Source of the DNA: Acidobacteriota bacterium | Lineage (GTDB): Bacteria; Acidobacteriota; Terriglobia; Terriglobales; Acidobacteriaceae | Assembly (NCBI GenBank): GCA_013289685.1 | Contig: JABCZL010000008.1 | Location: forward strand, 1-64,000 | Direction of reading: 5' to 3' | DNA: 64,000 nt | In this document: in pieces, positions 52,834 to 60,650 of the stretch | Position numbering within the stretch: the first letter of the stretch is position 1 | Layout: every line of letters begins with the position of its first letter | Position numbers and translations under genes: made by a program | The notes under the pieces: generated by a model | Database searches by the model: none | What the model was told of the DNA's origin: nothing | What the model saw: the letters and a program-made list of their open reading frames with translations, nothing else

Positions 52834-54255
52834 ATGTTCGCGAAAATTCAACGCATTCATTTCGTAGGCATCGGCGGCATCGGAATGAGCGGCATCGCCG
52901 AGGTGCTGCTTAATCTCGGCTACAAAGTTTCCGGCTCCGACCTGAAGAGTTCCTCCGTCACGCAGCGCCTGTCTGGCCTGGGCGCGGCGGTGTTTGAAGG
53001 ACATCGCGCGGAAAATATTGCGGGCGCCGAGGTAGTCGTCACCAGTTCGGCCATCGCCGCCGAGAATCCCGAAGTCACCGAGGCGCACAAGTTGCACATT
53101 CCCGTAATCCAGCGCGCGGAGATGCTGGCCGAGTTGATGCGGCTGAAATACGGCATCGCAATCGCCGGTATGCACGGCAAGACGACTACGACTTCGATGG
53201 TGGCTGCTGTGCTGGCCGCGGGAGGGCTTGATCCGACCGTGGTGGTCGGCGGCCGAGTCGATGCGATGGGGTCGAACGCGCGGCTGGGAAAGTCGCAATA
53301 CCTGGTGGCCGAGGCCGACGAGAGTGACCGCAGCTTTCTTAAATTGTCCCCAATACTATCGGTCGTGACCAACATCGACCGCGAGCACATGGACTGCTAC
53401 CGCAACATGCGCGACGTTAAGAAAACGTTTCTAGACTTCATGGACCGGGTACCGTTCTACGGCATGATCGTAGCTTGTAATGATGATCCTGTGCTGCGGC
53501 GGCTGCTGCCTGATGTGCAGCGGCGTACGGTGACTTACGGGACCAAGCGCGGGTCCGATTTTCTGATCAAAACCCCCACTTCTCGCGCAAAAGACGCGCG
53601 AGAAATGGGGCACCCGCCTTTGAATCGGTTCGGTGTCAGTTATCGCAGGCAAAATCTGGGCGAGTTCACGCTGCACGTGCCCGGGGTGCACAATGTGCTG
53701 AACGCGACGGCGGCGATTGCCGTGGGCATCGGCCTGGACGTTGGCGTCGAGGCCATCCGCACGGCGCTCGACCAGTTCCGCGGCGTCGACCGGCGCTTCC
53801 AGTTGCGTGGACGCGCGGCGGGCGTGAGCGTCATCGACGATTACGGCCACCATCCCACCGAGATCAAGGCCACGCTGGCGGCGGCGCGGCAATGCGGATT
53901 TCGCAAGATTCACGTTATCTTCCAGCCTCACCGCTACACTCGCACCCGCGACCTGATGGAAGAATTTACTGCCGCCTTCGACGATGCCGACTCGCTCTTC
54001 GTGCTCGACATCTACGCGGCGAGCGAGAAGCCGATCGAGGGCATCACGGGCGAAATCCTGGCGCAGAGGATTCGGGAGAAAAGCGGGAAGAGCGTCCAAT
54101 ACGCGAGTTCGCCTGCCGACGCTGCCGATTCAGCCGCGGCGACCGCGCAAGACGGAGACATGATTCTGACCCTGGGAGCGGGCAGCGTCTCCCAGTTCGG
54201 GCCACTGATTCTGGACGGATTGAAAGAGAGGGAGGACGCCCATGCGGGCGACTGA
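52834..54255 (+). CDS. murC: UDP-N-acetylmuramate-L-alanine ligase, with palindrome insert
   Basis: Adds L-Ala to UDP-MurNAc, first ligase of the stem peptide. 473 residues. IHFVGIGGIGMSGIAEVL, ATP loop GMHGKTTTTSM (about 110-120), EADESDRSFL, TNIDREHMDCY, and HPTEIKATLAAAR are present. Residues about 247-261 ([15 protein letters not shown]) have no counterpart in ordinary MurC and are encoded by a REP-like palindrome inserted in frame. The ORF is otherwise intact, and the insertion lies in a loop between DFLIK and FGVSY, where it might be tolerated. Confidence 0.94.
   Translation: MFAKIQRIHFVGIGGIGMSGIAEVLLNLGYKVSGSDLKSSSVTQRLSGLGAAVFEGHRAENIAGAEVVVTSSAIAAENPEVTEAHKLHIPVIQRAEMLAELMRLKYGIAIAGMHGKTTTTSMVAAVLAAGGLDPTVVVGGRVDAMGSNARLGKSQYLVAEADESDRSFLKLSPILSVVTNIDREHMDCYRNMRDVKKTFLDFMDRVPFYGMIVACNDDPVLRRLLPDVQRRTVTYGTKRGSDFLIKTPTSRAKDAREMGHPPLNRFGVSYRRQNLGEFTLHVPGVHNVLNATAAIAVGIGLDVGVEAIRTALDQFRGVDRRFQLRGRAAGVSVIDDYGHHPTEIKATLAAARQCGFRKIHVIFQPHRYTRTRDLMEEFTAAFDDADSLFVLDIYAASEKPIEGITGEILAQRIREKSGKSVQYASSPADAADSAAATAQDGDMILTLGAGSVSQFGPLILDGLKEREDAHAGD
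53573..53615. repeat. REP-like palindrome, family 1, inside murC
   Basis: CCCCACTTCTCGCGC (53574-53588) loop AAAAGAC, GCGCGAGAAATGGGG (53596-53610) and CACCC. It is the reverse complement of 14831-14875 with one mismatch in the left arm. As mRNA it forms a 14-15 bp hairpin within the coding sequence. Confidence 0.92.
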
Positions 54256-54398
54256 GGCGTCCCGCTTTCTGACAGTGCGGCACTCGGGAGAGCTGGATGA
54301 ACAGCGCAGTACGTTCTAATTGGCAGAGCAGAGGGAGCCGGATGAAACGATTTCAGCCAAGTATTCACAATCTCCAAGAGTCACAATAGAGTGATCCT

Positions 54399-55154
54399 AT
54401 GGCTGCGCCACCTCTGATCTCCAAAGAAACCACTGTCAAAAGCGAGACCTACTACGTAACCATTGATCTCGGAGGAAGACCTGCCCCCAACCCCATGACG
54501 GGAATCTTTGTTCCTGAAAACTATAAGTTTTCAGCAGAGGTGGATGTGATCTTATGGCTGATGGGGCACCACAACAACCCAACCTATCCCGCATCCCTCA
54601 CTATCCAGCAGTACTGGACGCAATATTCGAGCTTTCATTTCCGCGAGTTTGTGAACATCGGCAACAAGAACGTGATTCTTGCGGCCCCGACTTTAGGGCC
54701 AACTTCGCAGTCCGGGAACTTGACTAACTCCAGCGGACTCTCCAACTATCTCGACCAGGTGTTCGCCGCGTTGGGAGCTTACAGTTCTTTCCAAAGCATC
54801 CCGACACTCCGCAACCTGGTCATTGCCTGCCACTCCGGAGGCGGTTCTCCAATGCTTAAAATTGCCCAGACCACTCAGCCGTACTCCGGCAATATCAAGC
54901 AACTCTGGGGTTTCGATTGTGTCTACGGCCCTGTCGAAAGCAGCTGGGTGCAATGGGCACAACAAAACAGCGGCAAAATGCTGTTGATCCGCTATGGTGA
55001 AAGCACTCCAGACAGATCTAAAACACTGAAGAGACTGGCTGCGAAACAATCGAATATCGACGTCGACGGCGATACCGGAACCCACCACAATGACGTGCCG
55101 CAGACGTATTGGAACCGGTTTATGCGACAAGCCACTTTCTTCGCAGATAAATAA
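54399..55154 (+). CDS. Alpha/beta hydrolase-like protein of unknown role
   Basis: 251 residues, no signal peptide. VIACHSGGGSPML is a nucleophile-elbow-like motif (GxSxG variant CHSGGG), and THHNDVPQTYW offers a candidate catalytic His near the C-terminus. A strand VDVILWLMGHH precedes. Substrate unknown. It lies between murC and ftsQ, where murB and ddl often stand. The cytoplasmic location makes it a poor candidate for a division function. Confidence 0.6.
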   Translation: MAAPPLISKETTVKSETYYVTIDLGGRPAPNPMTGIFVPENYKFSAEVDVILWLMGHHNNPTYPASLTIQQYWTQYSSFHFREFVNIGNKNVILAAPTLGPTSQSGNLTNSSGLSNYLDQVFAALGAYSSFQSIPTLRNLVIACHSGGGSPMLKIAQTTQPYSGNIKQLWGFDCVYGPVESSWVQWAQQNSGKMLLIRYGESTPDRSKTLKRLAAKQSNIDVDGDTGTHHNDVPQTYWNRFMRQATFFADK

Positions 55155-55260
55155 AGACTTTTTTCGACGACGCCGGGAACTTCCCGCCAAACGGCCTCGT
55201 ATCTTCCGTTGCTAACCGATTCTGAAGCCCTTCGTCTATCAGCCATAAGGGGTTAACGCA

Positions 55261-55779
55261 ATGAACAGGCATGTGAAACAGGCATGGGGATGGCTGGCCG
55301 CAGGGGTGCTGGCAGCCGGGTTGAACGCAAGCTATCACGATGGCGGCCTGCAGCGGGTGCACCAGATCGCGGATCGCTTCGAGCACAACACGGCGACAGT
55401 GGTGGCCCTGGCCTCTGGACGGGCCGACCAGTTCCTGGCCGAGGCGCAGTTGCTGACAGCCCGAGACCAGAGGGCGTCCTGCCCGCTCACCCGCGTTAAG
55501 AGCATGATCGAGCGGTCCCCGGCGGTACTTGAGGTCATGTCAGCCCGCGAAGAGGGGCAGTTAGCCCGGTTCGAGGCGACTCGCGCGCGGCTAGAAACTC
55601 GGATCGCGGCCCGTACAGCGCACTTCAGAATTGCGGCTTTTGCCCCGATCACCGTCAATGCGGTTTCTGTTCCGGTGGTTTGTCCGCGGATTCGCGTGAA
55701 CATTCCGCGACCGCCAATGATCAAGATGCCCGTGATGCCGGAGATTCACATCGAATCCAGCTCGGCGGGCCCGGTTTAG
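55261..55779 (+). CDS. Exported or membrane-anchored hypothetical protein
   Basis: 172 residues. An N-terminal hydrophobic segment (WGWLAAGVLAAGLNASY) acts as signal peptide or anchor, followed by helices (RFEATRARLETRIAARTAHF) and a Pro-rich C-terminus with IPRPPMIKMPVMPEIHIE. No domain recognised. An intrinsic terminator follows (55830-55863). It may form a transcript with the upstream hydrolase. Confidence 0.6.
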   Translation: MNRHVKQAWGWLAAGVLAAGLNASYHDGGLQRVHQIADRFEHNTATVVALASGRADQFLAEAQLLTARDQRASCPLTRVKSMIERSPAVLEVMSAREEGQLARFEATRARLETRIAARTAHFRIAAFAPITVNAVSVPVVCPRIRVNIPRPPMIKMPVMPEIHIESSSAGPV

Positions 55780-55829
55780 CAGGGATCGAGTTTTCTTTTT
55801 ACTGGGAGTTTGCCTCCCCGGCAAACATG

Positions 55830-55863
55830 GGGCGCGGAAAACCTGCCGCGCCCAATTTTTTTT
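55830..55863 (+). terminator. Rho-independent terminator
   Basis: GGGCGCGG (55830-55837) pairs with CCGCGCCC (55846-55853) around an 8-nt loop, followed by AA and eight T. It should end the 54399-55779 transcript, which means ftsQAZ needs its own promoter. Confidence 0.8.
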
Positions 55864-55880
55864 GCTCACCCCATTTTCAT

Positions 55881-56073
55881 CGTCATTCCGACCCCCGAGC
55901 GCAAGCGAGGGGCGGAGGAATCCGCTGTTTCTCGCATTGAAAACTACAGCAGGTTCCTCCACTCCGCCGTCGCTTGCGCTCCGGCTCCGGTCGGAATGAC
56001 AAGCTTGAAGTACGGTCGGCTCTTTCGGAATGACAAACATGGAGTACGGACGGCTCCGGCGGAATGACAAACC
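55881..56073. repeat. Complex repeat, GGAATGACA family
   Basis: CGTCATTCCGACC...GGAGGAA (from 55881) is mirrored by GGTTCCTCC ... GGTCGGAATGACA (to 56001), followed by two further units ending in GGAATGACAAAC. The whole gap 55780-56217 (438 bp) before ftsQ contains this, the terminator, and no other gene. Confidence 0.75.
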
Positions 56074-56217
56074 TCTGCATGGCGCGTGGCCCGTTCGTGG
56101 CGGTACCCAATCCGGTTCCCGTTTGTGCAAAAGAGGCGATTTTTATCTATCTCAAATCGAGAAATGAAGTTATATTGAAAAAGCTCAGCGATTCCTCACG
56201 ACAACTGACCTGAACTG

Positions 56218-57633
56218 ATGGCGCGGAAATCCAGCGGCACCATCTTGCAGGAAGAGTTGTACCCATCCAGCGCCGAGCATTCTCACGTTGAATCTGCGCG
56301 TGCTGAACCTGCGCGTGGCGGGCTCCATGTTCCGGGGGGCGACGCTTCGGGGCTCGACGACGCGCGTCTGGTCGATCTGGATGTAGACGAGGAATCTCCC
56401 TTTCTGCGCGGGCAAAAGCGGGTCTCCGCCCGTCGCAGCTCACTTCCCAGAAAAACTGCCAGCCGCCTGCTGTGGGCCTCTGTCGCCGCCGCGATTCTAT
56501 GCGCCGGAGCGATTGTCGCTGCCGGCTTATACGAGTACGGCGAGCGTTCGTGGCGCTTTCGCGTGGAGTCGAGCGACAACATTGACGTCACGGGAATGCA
56601 GAACGTGACCAAGGCGCAAATCATGGAGGTGATGGGCGCCGACATCGGCCGCAACATTTTCTTCATCCCGCTGGCCCAGCAGAAAACGCAACTCGAACAG
56701 ATTCCGTGGGTGGAATCGGCCAGCGTGATGCGCTTCGTGCCCAACCGCCTGAAGGTGGAAATCCACGAGCGTACCCCGGTCGCGTTCGCCCGCGTCGGCC
56801 CGCGAATTTTCCTGATCGATGCCGGCGGAACTTTGATGGAACTGCCGCAGAAACGCAAATATTCCTTCCCGGTGATTCTGGGGATGAATCCCGGCGAGCC
56901 GCTCTCCACGCGGGCCCCGCGCATGAAGGCCTACAACGAACTGGTGCAGGAACTCGACTCCAGCGGCGCCCTTTACTCGCAGGACCTGAGCGAAGTGGAT
57001 CTCTCCGATCTCGATAACCTTAAGGTTCGAGTGAATGATCCCGCGGGCGATGTGCTGGTCGAACTGGGTTCGTCGGATTATCTGAAGCGGTACAAGACCT
57101 ACGTGAGCCACGTGCAGGAGTGGCGGCAGCAATTCCAGAAGCTGGAGTCGGTGAACCTGCGCTACGACAACCAGGTAATCGTTAATCCTGACCTGGAAGG
57201 AAAGTCGAAGTCGAAACAGCCTGCGTTGGCAGCTTCAGCGGCGAAGGCCGCCGCGGCCGCGGGGGTGAAGCCGGCGGCGTTGATCACGCGCATGGTCCCG
57301 CATGATCGGACTCTGCCCAAGCCTGCGTTCGAGTTGACCGACAAGAAGCTGGAATCGGCGTCTGCGAAGAAGCCCGCTCCGAAAGCCAAGGTTCGGAAGC
57401 CGAAGGCGGCGAAAGCGCCGAACTTGAAAAAAGTGGCAGGGAAGTCTCCGGCGGCGGCTCCGAAAACCGTGGCTGGCGCCACGCATGCTGCGCCGCCGAA
57501 ACCGGAAGCGAAAAAGCCTGCGCAATCCGCGACGGCGCATCCTTCGATTTCGAAACCAGCAATTTCGAAACCGGCGATTCCGAAACCGAGTGCAGCCATT
57601 GCGAAACCGCCGGTCAACACGAGTTCAAATTAA
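56218..57633 (+). CDS. ftsQ: Cell division protein FtsQ with long basic tail
   Basis: Bitopic membrane protein of the divisome that links FtsB/L and early components. 471 residues: cytoplasmic N-terminus (about 1-80), TM helix about 85-106, POTRA domain (VESSDNIDVTGMQNVTKAQIMEVMG..., about 113-190) and the FtsQ_C beta domain (to about 320). Then comes a region of about 140 residues rich in Lys, Ala and Pro with PAISKPAIPKPS-type repeats, absent from ordinary FtsQ, which ends near residue 280-330. Position before ftsA and ftsZ supports the name. Start ATG 56218. Confidence 0.88.
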   Translation: MARKSSGTILQEELYPSSAEHSHVESARAEPARGGLHVPGGDASGLDDARLVDLDVDEESPFLRGQKRVSARRSSLPRKTASRLLWASVAAAILCAGAIVAAGLYEYGERSWRFRVESSDNIDVTGMQNVTKAQIMEVMGADIGRNIFFIPLAQQKTQLEQIPWVESASVMRFVPNRLKVEIHERTPVAFARVGPRIFLIDAGGTLMELPQKRKYSFPVILGMNPGEPLSTRAPRMKAYNELVQELDSSGALYSQDLSEVDLSDLDNLKVRVNDPAGDVLVELGSSDYLKRYKTYVSHVQEWRQQFQKLESVNLRYDNQVIVNPDLEGKSKSKQPALAASAAKAAAAAGVKPAALITRMVPHDRTLPKPAFELTDKKLESASAKKPAPKAKVRKPKAAKAPNLKKVAGKSPAAAPKTVAGATHAAPPKPEAKKPAQSATAHPSISKPAISKPAIPKPSAAIAKPPVNTSSN

Positions 57634-57657
57634 TTGCAGTCGAGGGATTCATAAAGT

Positions 57658-58878
57658 ATGGGGAACCAGCAAGGAAATTTTCTGACGGCGATCGACGTAG
57701 GCAGCGCCAAGACCTGTGCGCTGATGGCGGAGCTGACCGACGGCGGCCTGCGCTATCGCGGACACGGTGTGGCCGAGTCGCGCGGCTCGCGCAAAGGCAT
57801 CATCGTTGAACTCGACAAGGCCGTGGCCGCGATCCAGAAAGCGGTCGAAGCTGCCGAGGACATTGCCGGCGCGGCGGTCGAGCATGCGATCGTCGGCCTG
57901 GGCGGGGCACATGTGCGCGGCGTCAATAGCCATGGAGGCATAAGCCTGGGCACGCGTCCGCGGGAAATCGGACGCGAGGAGATCAAGCAGGCAGTCGACC
58001 GTGCCCGCGCCATCCCGCTGCCCGCCGATCGCGAGATTCTGCATCTGCTGCCGCAGGAATTCATTCTCGACGAGCAGGCTGGAGTGCACGATCCGCTGGG
58101 CATGATGGCGGCGCGCCTGGAGGTTCGCGTCCACATGGTGACTGCGGCGACCAGCGCCACGCAAAATGTGATTACCGCCGTGAACCGCGCGGGAGTGCAT
58201 GTCGACGACACCGTCTTCGAACCATTGGCCGCAGCCGACTCCGTGCTGCGCAACGACGAGCGCGAACTGGGTGTATGCCTCGCCGACATTGGGGCTGGAT
58301 CGACCGAACTGATCGTCTTTCAGCAGGGCGCGGTCGCCTACACCGGCGTGATCCCGGTGGGGGGCGACCATTTCACCAGCGATCTCTCCGTGGGCCTGTG
58401 CACGCCGCTCGCCGAGGCGGAGAAGATCAAGAAGATTTATGGCAACGCAATCGTGACCTTGATTCCGGAAGGCAACGAAGTGGAGGTTCCGTCGGTCGGC
58501 GACCGCCCGTCGCGACTGCTGCCGCAGCGCCTGGTCGCTGAGATTCTCGAGCCTCGCGCCCGCGAACTTTTTGAGATGATGCGCGACACCCTCCGCCAAA
58601 GCGGAATGTTCGAAGTCTGCATCGCCGGCATCGTGCTGACCGGAGGTGCCTCGCGCCTGCCCGGAATCTTTGACGTGGCGGAATCCGTGCTGCGGCGCTC
58701 GGTGCGGCTTTCGTGGCCCGCCCCGCTAGCGCGGATGCCGTCGACATTATCCGAGCCCGAGTTCGCGACGGTCCTCGGCATGGTGAACTACGGCCAGCGC
58801 GCCCGCATCGCGCGCGGCTTGCAGGAAGATCGCTGGGGAACAAGATTGAAAGCGCTGTTGGTGGGAAAAGGAGCATAA
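57658..58878 (+). CDS. ftsA: Cell division protein FtsA
   Basis: Actin-like ATPase that tethers FtsZ to the membrane. 406 residues. LTAIDVGSAKTCALMAEL (phosphate 1), ADIGAGSTELIVF (phosphate 2), VLTGGASRLPGIFD (adenosine), the 1C SHS2 domain in between (SRGSRKGIIVELDKAVAAI ... LEVRVHMVTAA), and a C-terminal amphipathic helix RWGTRLKALLVGKGA for membrane binding. Directly after ftsQ (24 bp). Confidence 0.95.
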   Translation: MGNQQGNFLTAIDVGSAKTCALMAELTDGGLRYRGHGVAESRGSRKGIIVELDKAVAAIQKAVEAAEDIAGAAVEHAIVGLGGAHVRGVNSHGGISLGTRPREIGREEIKQAVDRARAIPLPADREILHLLPQEFILDEQAGVHDPLGMMAARLEVRVHMVTAATSATQNVITAVNRAGVHVDDTVFEPLAAADSVLRNDERELGVCLADIGAGSTELIVFQQGAVAYTGVIPVGGDHFTSDLSVGLCTPLAEAEKIKKIYGNAIVTLIPEGNEVEVPSVGDRPSRLLPQRLVAEILEPRARELFEMMRDTLRQSGMFEVCIAGIVLTGGASRLPGIFDVAESVLRRSVRLSWPAPLARMPSTLSEPEFATVLGMVNYGQRARIARGLQEDRWGTRLKALLVGKGA

Positions 58879-58881
58879 AAG

Positions 58882-58969
58882 CAGTGGCTAGTGATTAGTG
58901 GTTTAGTTGCTAGTAGAGGCGATGGCCGACAGTTCTTACTAACCACTAGCCACTAACCACTAGTCACTT
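58882..58969. repeat. Dispersed inverted repeat, AGTGATTAGTGG family, copy 2
   Basis: GCAGTGGCTAGTGATTAGTG (58881) mirrored by CTAACCACTAGCCACTAACC (58939 on), between ftsA and ftsZ. Same design as 32657-32737. This separates the translation start of ftsZ from ftsA. Confidence 0.8.
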
Positions 58970-58999
58970 GTAGTACAGATCTTCAAACAGGTGGACACT

Positions 59000-60319
59000 A
59001 TGAAAAAAGACTCTAGCATTCGCATCAGCTTCAACGAAGAGGCCCGCAACGACGCCAAGATCAAGGTCATCGGAGTCGGCGGCGGCGGTGGCAACGCGGT
59101 GAACCGAATGATCGATGCCGGCGTGGAGGGCATCGAGTTCATCGTTGCCAACACCGACCTGCAGGCGCTGCGCATGTCGCACGCGCCCGTCAAGTTGCAA
59201 CTCGGCGTGAAGCTGACGAATGGCCTGGGCGCGGGCGCGAATCCCGAGGTCGGCCGCAAAGCCGCGCTCGAAGACTCCGACAAGATCATCGAAGCCCTCG
59301 AAGGCGCCGACATGGTTTTCGTCACCACCGGCCTCGGCGGCGGAACGGGCACGGGTGCCGCTCCCATCATCGCGTCGCTTGCCTGCGAAATGGGCGCGCT
59401 CACGGTTGCGGTTGTGACCAAACCTTTTGCCTTTGAAGGCAAACGCCGCATGCAGCAGGCCGAGCGGGGCATCTCCGAGCTGATGGAATCGGTCGACACC
59501 ACCATCGTGATCCCCAACGAAAAGCTGCTCGCCGTGGCCGAAGACGCCGGCTTCTTCGAGTCTTTTCGCATTGCGGATGACATTCTTCGCCAGGGCGTGC
59601 AGGGAATTTCCGACATCATCACGATTCCCGGCATCATCAACCGCGACTTCGCCGACGTGAAGACGATCATGGCGCGCATGGGTTATGCCGTCATGGGCAC
59701 GGCCTCGGCCAGCGGCGCGAAGCGCACAATCGAAGCCGCGCAGAAAGCGATTGCGTCGCCGCTGCTGGAAGCCGGAGCGATTGACGGCGCGCGCGGCATC
59801 CTCATCAACATCACCGGCTCGACGTCGCTCAAGCTCGCCGAAGTGCAGCAGGCGTGCACCATCATCCAGAGCGCCGCGCACGAAGACGCCAACATCATCT
59901 TCGGTGCTGTGATGGATGAGAAAATGAAAGACGCGGTGAAGATCACCGTTATCGCAACCGGTTTCCGCGAGGCCCCGTCGGCTCGTCACCGCCCGACCGA
60001 GACGCGCACATCCTTCGCAGCCGCGCACGAAGACGCCATGGAATTTCCGGAACAACACGCTCCGCGAGAGATCGGTTCGCGCGATTTCATTCCGGAACCG
60101 CCCAAGCACATCATGGAGTCGCCCGTCCCCGAAGACAGCATGACGGACGATCGCAGCTACGTGGATGAGATGTCCCCGGCGCCGCTCTCGCACGCTTCCG
60201 ACCACGTTGCCGCCGAGGTGACTTCGCTCGATCACATGCGCAGCGCCGTCGTGACGAATTTCCAGCAGGACGATCTCGACGTTCCCGCGTTCCTGCGCAA
60301 GCGCAACGAAGTGATGTAG
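59000..60319 (+). CDS. ftsZ: Cell division protein FtsZ
   Basis: Tubulin-like GTPase that forms the Z ring. 439 residues. [17 protein letters not shown], the tubulin signature GGGTGTG (113-119), and NRDFADV (T7 loop) are intact. A variable linker about 325-420 precedes the C-terminal peptide [16 protein letters not shown], the binding site for FtsA and others. ATG 59000 is preferred to GTG 58991 because AGGTGG lies 6 bp before it. Confidence 0.96.
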   Translation: MKKDSSIRISFNEEARNDAKIKVIGVGGGGGNAVNRMIDAGVEGIEFIVANTDLQALRMSHAPVKLQLGVKLTNGLGAGANPEVGRKAALEDSDKIIEALEGADMVFVTTGLGGGTGTGAAPIIASLACEMGALTVAVVTKPFAFEGKRRMQQAERGISELMESVDTTIVIPNEKLLAVAEDAGFFESFRIADDILRQGVQGISDIITIPGIINRDFADVKTIMARMGYAVMGTASASGAKRTIEAAQKAIASPLLEAGAIDGARGILINITGSTSLKLAEVQQACTIIQSAAHEDANIIFGAVMDEKMKDAVKITVIATGFREAPSARHRPTETRTSFAAAHEDAMEFPEQHAPREIGSRDFIPEPPKHIMESPVPEDSMTDDRSYVDEMSPAPLSHASDHVAAEVTSLDHMRSAVVTNFQQDDLDVPAFLRKRNEVM

Positions 60320-60383
60320 TCGCGAAAAACCTTGCGTTGCGGATCATCGGACGAATTCGCCCGGCGAAGGGGTTCCGGCTGTG

Positions 60384-60437
60384 GAAAAGCTTTTCACATG
60401 GGGAAGTACCTTTCCAGTAATCAGTAACCCGTTACTG
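60384..60437. other. Palindromes in the ftsZ-PBP intergenic region
   Basis: GAAAAGCTTTTC (60384-60395) is a perfect 12-bp palindrome, and CAGTAACCCGTTACTG (60422-60437) has 7-bp arms around CC. Either could be an operator or a short hairpin. They lie in the 331-bp gap 60320-60650, which has no gene. Confidence 0.55.
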
Positions 60438-60529
60438 AAGGGGTCTGACCACAGGTAACCGCGTCGTATGTCCCTGTTCCATAACGGTTTAAATCGGGAT
60501 TTGTGTTTCAGAGGATCGAAACTTTTCGG

Positions 60530-60559
60530 TTGCCAGAATTAGGCTAACTCTCGTAATAT
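60530..60559 (+). promoter_or_regulatory. Possible sigma-70-type promoter
   Basis: TTGCCA (60530-60535), an 18-bp spacer and TAATAT (60554-60559), 92 bp before the ATG of the transpeptidase-like gene. Fit is moderate; the position after the two palindromes is plausible. Confidence 0.4.
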
Positions 60560-60650
60560 CAGCGAAGTTGTGCTACTTGGCAAAGTTACCACCTACTGGC
60601 ACGGTACGTGCATCGAATAAGGTAAGCGTCCGGGGAGTGAAAGCAATCAG

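Noticed and set aside
58964-60235. 423-residue minus-strand frame opposite ftsZ
   Set aside because: Shadow of ftsZ; composition rich in Arg, His and Asp, no domain.
60320-60650. c-di-GMP (GEMM) riboswitch before the transpeptidase gene
   Set aside because: A GGCAAAG string is present but the paired helices and conserved core could not be aligned by eye.
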